Shown here piece after piece: positions 1 to 9,538 of a DNA stretch of 64,000 bases. Both the position numbers and the translations under genes were made by a program. Where the stretch lies: positions 60,430,665 through 60,494,664 of the forward strand of contig OU862906.1 in assembly GCA_917880885.1 (NCBI GenBank). The letters run 5' to 3'. Below the pieces are notes generated by a model, which was not told the origin of the DNA, did no database searches, and was given only the letters and a program-made list of their open reading frames with translations. This DNA is from Limnephilus marmoratus. Lineage: Eukaryota; Arthropoda; Insecta; Trichoptera; Limnephilidae. How positions within the stretch are numbered: position 1 is the stretch's first letter; every line of letters begins with the position of its first letter.

Positions 1-623
1 GTGCGTTTTTGGTTCCAACGTTTTCGTTCTGGGAATTTCGACCTGCAGAACAAGCCCCGTGGACGGCCGGAGCCCAAAGTTGATAATGAATAATTGAAGG
101 CTATTGTGGAAGCGGATCCATCGCAAACCACGTCTGAGTTAGCTACAGGCTGCGGTGTTAGTGATAAAACTGTTTTAATCCACTTGAAGCAAATTGGGAA
201 GGTGAAAAAGCTTCAAAGGTGGGCACCTCACGAATTGAGTGAAGCAAATCAACAAACGTGCGTTAGAACGCTAGACCACACACTGCACAACAGACGGCTA
301 CCAAATTAGAGGAGCTTCAATTGGACATCCACCGTACTCTCCGGACCTTGCCCCAACAGATTACCATTTTTTTCGAAATTTGGATAACTTATTGCAAGGG
401 AAAAAATTCAACTCCGATGGGGCAGTCCAAACCGCCTTCAAAGATTTTATTGATTCCCGTCCGAATGGTTTTTTAGTAATGGGATCGATGAACTACCTAT
501 GACATGGCAAAACTGCATAGATAGCAATGGTACATACTTTTATTAAATAAATATATTATATTAAAAAAAATCTACTTTATTTTCCTCCCATGCAAAACGC
601 CAATTTCATATGTAAGGACCTAA
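1..623 (+). mobile_element. mariner deletion derivative, copy A (cut by the window start)
   Basis: Right-hand part of a Tc1/mariner element. It ends in the terminal repeat whose other strand begins TTAGGTCCTTACATATGAAA, followed by TA. The readable protein pieces are a helix-turn-helix DNA-binding part (94-309, with VSDKTVLIHLKQIGKVKKL) and, after a junction near 280-310, the C-terminal catalytic block of mariner transposases (PTDYHFFRNLDNLL, about 345-540). The stretch that should hold the first catalytic Asp is missing, as in copies B and C. Several stops interrupt the frame, for example the TAA at 91-93. This copy cannot make a working transposase. Family assignment is sure; the subfamily is not. 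Confidence 0.85.
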
Positions 624-1075
624 TATATGTCAATTTATTATTTTTCATATAATTTTCAAGCGACGCGGTTCTAAACCGTTTCTTTATGTAACACAAACCC
701 TAAAATATTATATATGAGCCTATTATTAATTAATTTACTTAGAAAAAACTGTGTAAAAACCACCACATTGGAAAGGCCATAAAGGAAATTATAAAAAAAA
801 ATAGTTGGCGTTATCAGTATACTATAAGGTTACATGTGAAACAAAAAAATTACCATAAGGAAAATATCCACATTTCCTGTGAGGCAGTTCATTAACCCGG
901 TAAACTTCCTAAGCCCATCAGCATTGGAAAGTTTATTCTGCATCTGTTAAGAATCAGAAACCTATGTTAGTGGCCTCAGGTGAAATTATCCACCGAAAGA
1001 AGAGGATAATTAATAATTACTGAGGAAGAAAGCAAGCACCCAGAAATCACTTAAATTTGTATCAGACCATTCACC
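624..1075. other. AT-rich interval, nothing recognised
   Basis: No long ORF, tRNA-like box, terminal repeat or similarity to other parts of the window was seen between the mariner and the TTAA-flanked repeat. Confidence 0.5.
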
Positions 1076-1796
1076 TTAAGAGGGCATTACCAGAGAAAGC
1101 CGGAAATACGTCATTTTCAAAAAAGTTTTTAGACGTATTGACTCTTTTCCACAAAAAATTATAAATGGATTTCGAAAGATTGTTCTTTTATCTAGCATAG
1201 TTATATAATAAATTTTTAGATTTTTTTTTAATTTTTAGTATAATAAGGTTATTCCATAGGTCGTTGGCAGATTTGTTAAATTTTCAAAAAAGTTTTTGTA
1301 TTATACCACACCCATTTCAAATAATGTAATCATGCAGTAAAATAAATCAATACATTATCTAGCAAAGTTATGTATTAGAATTTTAATTTTAGTTTCAATA
1401 AAATCATTAAAAAATATGTACGTACATGTGTTTCTTGACGAAAATTGGTCCATTTGTGTATTTATTTGCGCACTTACAAACTAATATATTTCAAATTTTT
1501 TTAACATTCTTATTAAATTTAGACATTATTGAAAAATGATAAATACTTATAATAAAAAAATAACTACAAAAAGTACACTATTTTAATAGTTTTATCATCA
1601 CGCCTTTCAGCATTTTTGGATGAAGGTATAAATTAAAGCTAATTTGGATTGAAATAAATTCGATATTGAGTTATAATTTAAAAAAGCTGGTACGGAGAAT
1701 AATCAATCTTTCTCATTGTAACCGCCCTGCACGATCGGAAGAACAACTTTCGACGAAATGTGGATTTTCGTCCGCTGGCTGGTTAAACGCTCTTAA
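1076..1796 (+). mobile_element. TTAA-flanked TIR element, copy 1 (721 bp)
   Basis: Non-coding repeat with a near-identical second copy at 20540-21261 and a truncated inverted third copy at 36707-37375. It is bounded by TTAA on both sides. The ends are imperfect inverted repeats: TTAAGAGGGCATTACCAG on the left against TTAAGAGCGTTTAACCAG read inward from the right. Short ORFs such as the one at 1666-1881 are conserved only because the DNA is conserved. TTAA flanks are typical of piggyBac-like elements, so a non-autonomous piggyBac-type element is the best guess. No transposase is present. Confidence 0.65.
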
Positions 1797-2689
1797 TAAC
1801 AAAATCCCGGATGAAATTACTGATATTGAAAATATGTTAAAATTTAAAATGGTATTAAGAAAGTATGTCCACTTCAAATAACATTGATTTGTTAACAATC
1901 TTATACAATTGAATTACTAATATTTAACGTTATTTTTTCCAAATGTTTTAAAAATTGTATGTATATTTCTCAAATTGAAAAAAAATTAGCCTACACAATC
2001 GATGTGATCTAACTCAAGATTAATAAATGAAAAATAGAATCCTATTTTAGCCAAAATGTTTGGTACTAAAAATAAACCGTTCAGAAGCTTGTAAGCTATC
2101 AGAAGTAATACCACATCTCTCCTAGAACCTAGGAATAAGGCTGCAGACACCCAGCATTCCCGAGATAAATGCCGTTTGAAACAGATGAAAATTAATACAG
2201 ATGATGTGGTAAATACAACGAAAAATATAATCTAAGCCACTTGATACATCAATACTATTTACATGTTTATTTTCACTGATTAAACAAATCATAAATATCC
2301 ATAACGATCTAGAATAATAGCCCTCACTAACAGCCGCGGAAGCCATTCTGCATCTCATAACTTAAACCATTTGAGATTTCAAATTGGTCCTTTTGGTGTT
2401 CCAAGCACATAAGTGAATTTATTTTCCAAGTGTCCCCGCACCGAGCAATATTCCTGTCACGTGGTGTCTTGTGCAACATCCGACATTGCTTGCTGTTATC
2501 TCCATTTTAAACTGCACTTTCGTCCAACTCAGTGGCTTGCGCCCCATTGAACAAACGGCCTGAGGTAGAGGTTAGAGGACCACTGTACAAATTGTGCAGC
2601 AATACAGGGTACTGATTTTTTGTATTTGTTTTATTAATCAGAAAAAAATGCGGCAAATTTAATATTTAACATTTTTTACCATTTTTCAG
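1797..2689. other. AT-rich interval, nothing recognised
   Basis: No supported gene. A moderately GC-richer piece lies at 2420-2590 but has no recognisable coding or repeat content. Confidence 0.4.
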
Positions 2690-2988
2690 GAGGCCCTGAT
2701 AAAAATTATTTTTCTATGTCATGTTTGGGGATTCTGTGTGGAGGATCTTTTTTAAGGAAACGAAGTTCTGGATAGGAAAACGAAACAGGGGGTGGGTATG
2801 GGTAGGAATCTGGCGTTCAGTGTGTCCTGGTCATCCGCCGCCTTTACCTCGACAAACCTCACCCCGTGCGCCCCTGCTAAGTCACCAAACTTAGCGAACA
2901 ACTTGGGGTGACCTATGGTAGAGGTGTTGGTTATCCAATAAAGGGTTCCCACTTTCCGATGTAATAATAATATACATAACATTAATTA
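2690..2988 (+). repeat. dispersed SINE-like repeat (family R5), copy 1
   Basis: One of five related copies in this window (2690, 3735, 8865 inverted, 28800, 51250 partial). Shared landmarks are a TATGTCATCTTTGGGG-like start, a GGAAGTTCTGGGAAGG block, and an end with GGGGTGACCTATGG then GGTGTTGGTTATCCAATAAA. It finishes in a short TAA/TAAT-rich tail, as a retroposon read on the + strand would. No pol III A or B box was convincing, so SINE versus LINE 3' fragment is undecided. Confidence 0.6.
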
Positions 2989-3734
2989 TGAATGTAACAG
3001 AAACGGTTTCAAGCATTGAAACATGTCGGTTTTTTATAAATAATAAACGTGTTTAAAACTAAGTATTCTATTAATTTCGAATTAAAATGGAGCCACAAAA
3101 TAAGTTTGCTGTGTTTTGAGGATGTTATTTATTTTTATTTGTTACGTCTCTTACTGTCTCACTAGGAATATCCTGTGCCGAGAATTACTAATTTAAAAAT
3201 ATATTATTTTATCAGGTAATTTCGATAGGTATAATCTTAATCATAATATATAAAACAAAGTCGGATTAGTTAAACCACTTATAACTGGAGAACGGAGGGA
3301 CCGATTTTTATGATCTTTGATTTGTTGGATTTGTCTCCGCCCCGAATAGCAGAATAGCTATTAAAACATCGGATAAAACTCACGAAAAAAATAATTATGT
3401 AGAAAATAATTTTCCTCATACTTTGATAGACCTCCAGGAATATTGTGTGTGATAAGTATAATACTGAGTAGTGAGTGAATTCCAAAAATTCAAAAACGTC
3501 GAATGCGCTGATTGTTTTGCCTTTGTTCTTAAACATCGTATAATGGGGCTAATCTTTTTTGCGATATTTTACTAAATATCAACAGTCGAAAATGGGACAA
3601 ACAGTGAACGCATGTCTGTACCCCTCCAAAGGAAAAATACAATAATTATAATAAATTTACCTCAAATGTATAAAGAAAATGAAACGCAATTCCCGTAAGT
3701 AAGTGGAAAAGAAGAAAATCACAAAAAATATAAG
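2989..3734. other. AT-rich interval, nothing recognised
   Basis: Only short shadow ORFs; no terminal repeats or repeat-family similarity found. Confidence 0.4.
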
Positions 3735-4130
3735 AGAAAAAATCTCTCAGGGCCTCTGTCATCTTTGGGTTGCTGTTTGGGGGGTCTTTTTAGGGAAAGG
3801 AAGAAGAGGAAGTTCTGGGAAGGAAAAGGTATAATGGGGGGGGTAGAAATCTGGGAATCAATGTATCCAGGAGTGACGAACGTATTAATCCATCGCTCCC
3901 ACTGCGGTGCAAGGCGATGGGTCTAGAGAGTCCAGCTGGAGAGGTCGCTCTCGTCCAGCCTCTTCTAATCCGGTCAGCCACGTATTCGGAGGGCAAAAGT
4001 TTCATCTGCCAAGACCTAGACAAACCTCATCACAGGAATCCCTGCTATGTCACCAAACGTATCTAACCATTCAGGGTGACCTATGGCAGGGGTGTTGGTC
4101 ATGCAATAAACGGTTCTGAGGCGAAGGTAC
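3735..4130 (+). repeat. dispersed SINE-like repeat (family R5), copy 2
   Basis: A fuller copy of the repeat at 2690, starting with CTCAGGGCCTCTGTCATC and ending with the GGGTGACCTATGGCAGGGG and GCAATAAACGGTT landmarks. The middle carries a GGTGCAAGGCGATGG block also seen at 28955-28975. It lies about 750 bp from copy 1 in the same orientation. Confidence 0.6.
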
Positions 4131-5734
4131 TCGAACCCAAAAGCCCAAATTAAAAGTGTTTAATCAAGATGTTATGGCACTTCAATGTTTAGTCAAGATT
4201 TTAAAATTGTTTAGAATTGTTGTAATGCCTTGTTTTGTCAGGAAGGTTATTTATTATATTATTTATTTAACCGTTTACTGTCCTAGAAATTAGTAAGGAA
4301 AGCTTTCGAATAGTTTACTAGCCTTAATGGGAGAAAACTTTTTAAAATCTATGTTAATCAGAAGGATTCGTGTTCAGATCACGTCGGGGTCACCAATGTT
4401 AGAAGTGTTGTTTCCAGGGCTGAGGAGCTGGTGGAGAATGTTAGACCTGTGCTCCGTCTTCTCATCAGACGAGTGTATACCAATACTTTACCATAAGGAA
4501 TCGTCAGGCTCCTGGGGATCACGGTACTTCTAGGCCGCGATCCAGTGTTCAATGATTATATTGGATGATGATTGATAACGCTTTACTCATTTCTTATTTG
4601 AGTGATTAACATTTATTTAAGATTTAATATTTTACACGATTTAGTGTTCACGTATGAAACGGGTAGAGAGGTATAAAACGAGAGTGGCCGTCAGAATCGA
4701 GCGCTGGAGGCGGAATAAATTGCTCGGTCATCGCCGGAGCGATCCAGAGATGTTTTTGTGAGAGACGCGGTGGGGATGCTACACATATAAATAAATAAAA
4801 GTGATGCCCATAGTATATTTGCCACACTCCATACCAGTGTTCCAAAATAATTTTCTTTTTACCTTCAATCCGAGGCTACTTTTGAAATAACTTTTCAATT
4901 CCGTCCATCATACAAAAATCCCCCTTATCATATGTGCAAATGTAAGAAACAGCCGTAATATGTGCTATAAAGCTGAAAAATTTCTCAATTTTTTCACTAC
5001 AGTCTATAGTGGTCTTAAACATATTCAGCCAACGTAAAAACATCATCATGTTATTAGTAATGTTGCAGAAACATCGTTTAACGGTCACCGCACAGAAACA
5101 CCGTTTAACGGTCGTTAAGTGTTTTTTTATTAGTAAGGCCGATTGTGCATAATAATAATTTATCTGTTCAAAATATTTCACGACGCCATGCCATAAGTAT
5201 TGTTTTCTGTAAACGTTTATTTTTTTTTTATTAAAAAAATATCTTGAAAAAGTGTATGACAAGAATAATACTCCAGTAGAATTTCATATTTTCACATAAA
5301 GTGGTCAGACCAAATGTATCCAAGCAAGTCAACACGTCAGCGAAAAATGTTTCTATAATTTAATATATCCCTTTATAATTCAAGAATCTTCCCCGACATC
5401 TTCACGTACTTGCACACACATGCACAGTATCGTACGGTGCACACGGCACACCTCCATGGGGCGCAGAATGGCTACGAGCTTGGTTGCACTGAACAGACAA
5501 TGCCTAGATCTGTACCGATTAGAAAGAAAATTATCGGTTATCGCCAATAATTTTCTTAAAATCGCATTCGACTGCTTTGCATATATACCCATAAAGCCGG
5601 ATACAGACTTACGAAATGTAACATGCTATGTAAGACACAATGAAAGAATTTACCATCCACGTTGTCGCAATGTATCATGCAATGTAACAGAATTCCCATA
5701 GTGTGGACGCCTTGCGCGCACCAACCGTGCACAC
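4131..5734. other. mostly unassigned; contains a short repeat shared with 40.5 kb
   Basis: Around 5040-5145 there is a block (GCAGAAACACCGTTTAACGG then TTAAGTGTTTTTTATTAGTA) that recurs at 40550-40625. In this copy the first part is tandemly duplicated. The rest shows no gene, RNA or terminal repeat that I can support. Confidence 0.4.
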
Positions 5735-6291
5735 TAGAGATGGGTAAGTTCTGCATTTTTCCGGAGGCCTCCGAAACGTGCTTCCTTTTAAAAGTACTTG
5801 AGTTCATGGAGCAGGTCTTGGGAGCCACTCCCGACTCGCGAATGGCCCGAGCGCGTAAAAGAATTCGAACGCGCAACCTGCTTCCGACTCGCAAATGGCT
5901 CGAACCGAGACGCTCGGGTTCCACCCTAGCCGGACCTCGGAGCCGGAGCTCGCAAAAGAACTCGATCGCGCGACCTTCTTCCAAATGGCTCGAATCGAGA
6001 CGTTCGGGTTCCATTCTAGCCGAACCTCAGAGCCGGAGCCCGCACGCAAAAGAACTGGAACGCGCCACCTACTCCCGACTCGCACATGTGGCTCGGACCG
6101 GTGAGGTACGGGTTTGACGAGTGCGGACTGACACCGCGCAGCCACCCGACTGTAGCTCTGCCCGCCGAGTTGCGACTTCTGTACCGGGTTCTTTGGGAGT
6201 AGTCGATTTAAAAAGGGAGTAGGAGTAGGAGCCGCTTCGCGCGAAGAACCCGAGTTTAAGAGCCCACTCCAGCTGAACCTACACATCGTTA
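5735..6291. mobile_element. hAT-type MITE, 557 bp, with internal tandem repeat
   Basis: Flanked by an exact 8-bp target duplication GTGCACAC at 5727-5734 and 6292-6299. The ends are imperfect inverted repeats (TAGAGATGGGTAAGTTCTGC left; TAACGATGTGTAGGTTCAGC read inward from the right). Eight-bp duplications are the hAT signature. The interior at about 5825-6100 is GC-rich and made of about two and a half diverged direct repeats of roughly 105-110 bp, built around AAATGGCTCGAA and GAGCCGGAGC. The long overlapping ORFs here follow from this GC-rich repeat and are not genes. Confidence 0.85.
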
Positions 6292-6299
6292 GTGCACAC

Positions 6300-7648
6300 T
6301 ACGCACATAAACAGAGCACTTCAACTCGTGCGCGCCGCAATCCGCAAAGTGTCGATTTTTTCGCCGAACACAAAGGTGCATAGAGCGTCATTGGAGGGGA
6401 CCCACCACTTTCCCACGGCTGTGTGAGGAAACTGATTGTTTAACCTCCTTAGCCGCACACGTCAGGACTCTAATTTTTTGTAAAAAGGAAGCTACATTTA
6501 TTTTGAAACGAATCTAGACCCTCCAATGTCCCTGCATGCATGATTGTTAGTAAAAAAAGTAAAATGTATGCATACTTACATTTGCAGTAATTAAAAAGAT
6601 AAAAATAGTTCGCCTGTTGGTTCAGCATCTAGTTGAGTAAAATAATAAATAAAAAGAAAAATATTTACAGGTGTAAGTATGATTAAAACCAAAGAAAATA
6701 TATAAAAAGAAAGATATTGGGGGCAGTTTGTCCCACTATCACGGGGCAGTCCCGGCGAGAATGAGCGGGCGAGCGGCCTGGTCGCAACGTGTCCAAACGC
6801 CCGCGTCCCTTAGCCAGTTTCCCAAAAGTACCCTTGAAGAAGTGTTTGTGGAGGGGGGGGGGAGATACTCCCAAAGACCCTGGGGAATGATGTGAGCCTC
6901 GGGTCACCGGAGGCAGGACGGAAGGGAACCGGGCTCGCGCAAACATTCCTCAAGCTCGCTCATGACGCCGGGGGAGGCACGGGCGTTAGTGGGACGGCCC
7001 TACCAGAATTCTGCCACCTGACTGGATGCAGGGACCGGGTCTATCCGCCCCCATGGTGGGGAGTTGGACAATACAGTACAATGGAGTTCAGTACATCAAC
7101 CTAGTCACAATTCAAGAAGTTAGTAACATAATAAAACCAAATAAGACAGGTAAAAAGGCGTGATCAACAAAAAATTGAAGCAACAAAATAGAGAAAAAAG
7201 AAAAAAAATAATATGAAGATTACGTAGCAGTAAAGAGCAAAAAAATAATAATGTATAACAGTAGTCATAGAGCGTCAGTGAGGACTGGTTGTTTGTGTCT
7301 ATACTGCAGTACGCGCGCGAACAATGGAGGACTTGTTCTCGGCAGACTGAGTTATGTTGACCGCGTGCATGCCGGAAACAGATGCCAGTAGGTACATGCT
7401 CTGTTCGTGCGCGCGCTGCGTCCACACTTATAAAATGGTCCTTTCACGTTACATTGTTTGTTACTTTACAGCAGTCTGCACCCGTCTTTAGACTGAATTT
7501 TTGATTCAATAAAAATTTTCTGTATTTTAAAATATTTGGGAACGATAAAATGAGCTTAATTCTAGCACACGGACACGCCCATAACACATTTGTTTTATTT
7601 ATCTTTTCAGTGGATCCACTTGTGTTTACATGTTATGTAATACCTTCA
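6300..7648. other. unassigned; short shared repeat and a GC-rich segment
   Basis: About 6455-6570 resembles 60310-60420 (GAAGCTACATTTATTTTGAA then CGAATCTAGACC), a two-copy dispersed repeat. From 6715 to 7040 the base composition turns GC-rich with a run of G at 6854-6864. No reading frame there is convincing; it could be a decayed retroelement. At 7555-7615 a block (CGGACACGCCCATAACACAT) recurs near 11897. Confidence 0.4.
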
Positions 7649-7651
7649 TTA

Positions 7652-7783
7652 AGCGGCCTCCTCACCATCCAATTTCTAGTGACTGCGGCAGTGACTGCAG
7701 AGAGCGTGGAGTTGAGCGAACTAGCGCTGACTCGTTCTAGCGGAAAGTAAATTCACTAGAAATTGGATGGTGAGGAGGCCGCT
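7652..7783. mobile_element. miniature inverted-repeat element, 132 bp, perfect 31-bp TIRs
   Basis: The first and last 31 bases are exact inverted copies (AGCGGCCTCCTCACCATCCA onward). The element is flanked by TTA at 7649-7651 and 7784-7786. A 3-bp TTA duplication with perfect TIRs fits a Tourist-like MITE of the PIF/Harbinger superfamily. The roughly 70-bp centre codes for nothing. TIR identity suggests a recent insertion. Confidence 0.8.
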
Positions 7784-7786
7784 TTA

Positions 7787-8864
7787 GAAGTGGAGTGGAG
7801 ATGGTGATGAAGTGTTTGATGGTTACGCTGATTCTTTAAATTTTCGTTCATTTGGGATGCGATTAAAAACAACTTTGTTAAATTAAAATGTATGGGTGAG
7901 GAAAGTACGTTGGGATCCATAAACTCACCCGTGGCCCATGAGGCTGCTTCTTAAGGCTTTCTGATTCACAATTCTATCGATTTGCGGGTTATTATATAAA
8001 TGGCAGCGATTTCGATTGTTCGGCATTATTTATTCGTAGAACATTTCAAACCTAGTGTTACGATATACGAAACGCCTCCTCTCAAATTGGAGCGCACGCC
8101 ACTGTACGGACAAACAGTTTCGCTCCCTCGCCGCAAGTGCGCCGCGCGCTGACGGCGGCGGAACGCCAGCCTCGGTCGGCCGACTAGCGAGCCCGCCATT
8201 CTCCTCCCGAGCCCGCTCTGGGCGCACGTGTATCGTGAACCACGCTGCACTGTTCCGGAACATTCCACAACGCCGCTATGGCGGTTGTTATTTTGCCTAG
8301 TGACTGGCGGGAATGCCAAGAACGGCTAAATTCCCCTCCACATAACCGAATCTCCAATCTCCAGCCTGCTGCTGTGAGTACCATGAGCTATTTAACCCCT
8401 CTTTATTGCGTGTGTTCCTTGTAAATTCAACGCGAAGATAAATGACCGCCCCCCAGAGAGATTTTAGGGCCAAATTCACCCGATTTAGATAGAATTACTG
8501 TTGCTACCCTGTACTACTCTGCTTGCATTATTGTATCATGGTGTTTACGAAAGAATTCTACCCAATACAACTGTTATTTACCGTAGCCACTTGTTTCACT
8601 GTCCCCCCAGCCCGTAGGATTTGAGCTTATTTCAGGGATGCCACACAAACGCCTCAGAGATCCTACCACCCTGATGATAGTCTCTTCCGCTATGCTGACC
8701 ATTCTGAGCTAGTCTGTCGGCAGAAGGTAGGCACCTCAGGTAGGTGTACTTAGCACTAGTTCAAAATACTTGCGTGACGTTCGACCAATATAAGAGCACT
8801 GAAGTAATCTATCGACCAGAAATAAGAAAGAAATGATCTTACTTATGACAGGGACAAGGCCAAG
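7787..8864. other. unassigned interval with a GC- and CpG-rich island (about 8080-8330)
   Basis: The island is rich in CpG and gives long overlapping ORFs in most frames (for example 8026-8319 minus, 8055-8300 plus), which is expected from few stop codons and does not show coding. It includes a perfect three-unit heat-shock-element pattern at 8253-8265 (TTC..GAA..TTC). A TATATAAATGGC-like sequence sits at 7995-8006. No gene is attached to either, so a regulatory role is speculative. Confidence 0.3.
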
Positions 8865-9175
8865 GTCAATTTGGGAGGGGTACCGCCGCCCCAGAGCCTT
8901 TATTGGATTACCAACACCTCTGCCCGAGTGTCACCCCAAGTGATTCGCTGCGTTTGGTGATTTAGCAGGGGTGCCCGGATTCATGGGGTGAGATTTGTCT
9001 TGGTGTTGGAGACGGATGACAAGGACACACTGAACCCTAGATTTCTACCCACCCCTTAAACCCTTTTCCTTCCCAAAACTCTCCTTTTCTTCCTTTCCTT
9101 AAAAAAACCACCAGACAGCATCCCCAAAGATGACATAGGCCTTAAGGGAAATTATTTTTCTCGGGGCCTCCTGTG
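8865..9175 (-). repeat. dispersed SINE-like repeat (family R5), copy 3, inverted
   Basis: Reverse-complement copy of the repeats at 2690, 3735 and 28800. The + strand shows CCAGAGCCTTTATTGGATTA at its left, GTCACCCCAAG next, and CCCCAAAGATGACATAGG at its right. Confidence 0.6.
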
Positions 9176-9254
9176 TGGATGTAAAATAAAAAAAAGGCCA
9201 CAGCACACTTCTGTCGGTGTCTTTTCAGTGCAAAGAGGAAGAAAGGGAAGTACC

Positions 9255-9345
9255 TTACTAACCGGTCAGTGGCTGAGTTGGCATCGCGTTTGGGTCCCAC
9301 CCAGGCATCGCGTCGCGTGCTCGATTCCTCGATTGTCGTCCATCA
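9255..9345 (+). repeat. tRNA-derived SINE head, copy 1 (family S3)
   Basis: ACCGGTCAGTGGCTGAGTTGG recurs almost exactly at 23680-23757. TGGCTGAGTTGGCATC behaves like a pol III A box and GCTCGATTCC like a B box. The sequence between them does not fold into a clean tRNA, so it is a SINE head and not a tRNA gene. The homology with the 23.7-kb copy fades after the B box. Confidence 0.6.
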
Positions 9346-9538
9346 CGACACAAGTAACATTTTCCGCTTTCTGTGTTGGTAGTAGGAGAATTTCAAATAT
9401 TGTCAGGTTGTTCGTACCTCGGGAATGTTCGTACATTTGTACCCAAACACGATTAAACCCATTTCAAGCGACTTATCGGTTCTGTGAAACAGAGAGTCCC
9501 TACGACTTTGGAATTTGTCACAAATGTACTAGGCATAT

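Noticed and set aside
3790..4023. Peptide shared with an ORF at 28828-29175 (FLP and RTSS motifs)
   Set aside because: Both lie in copies of dispersed repeat R5; the similarity follows from DNA homology, with different ends and no other copy keeping the frame.
5556..6286. Long overlapping ORFs on both strands (152, 151 and 160 codons)
   Set aside because: They lie in the GC-rich tandem interior of a hAT MITE with an exact target duplication; the peptides mirror each other across strands and have no domain.
8026..8479. Stacked ORFs in five frames
   Set aside because: GC-rich island with few stop codons; no frame shows a domain or splice context.
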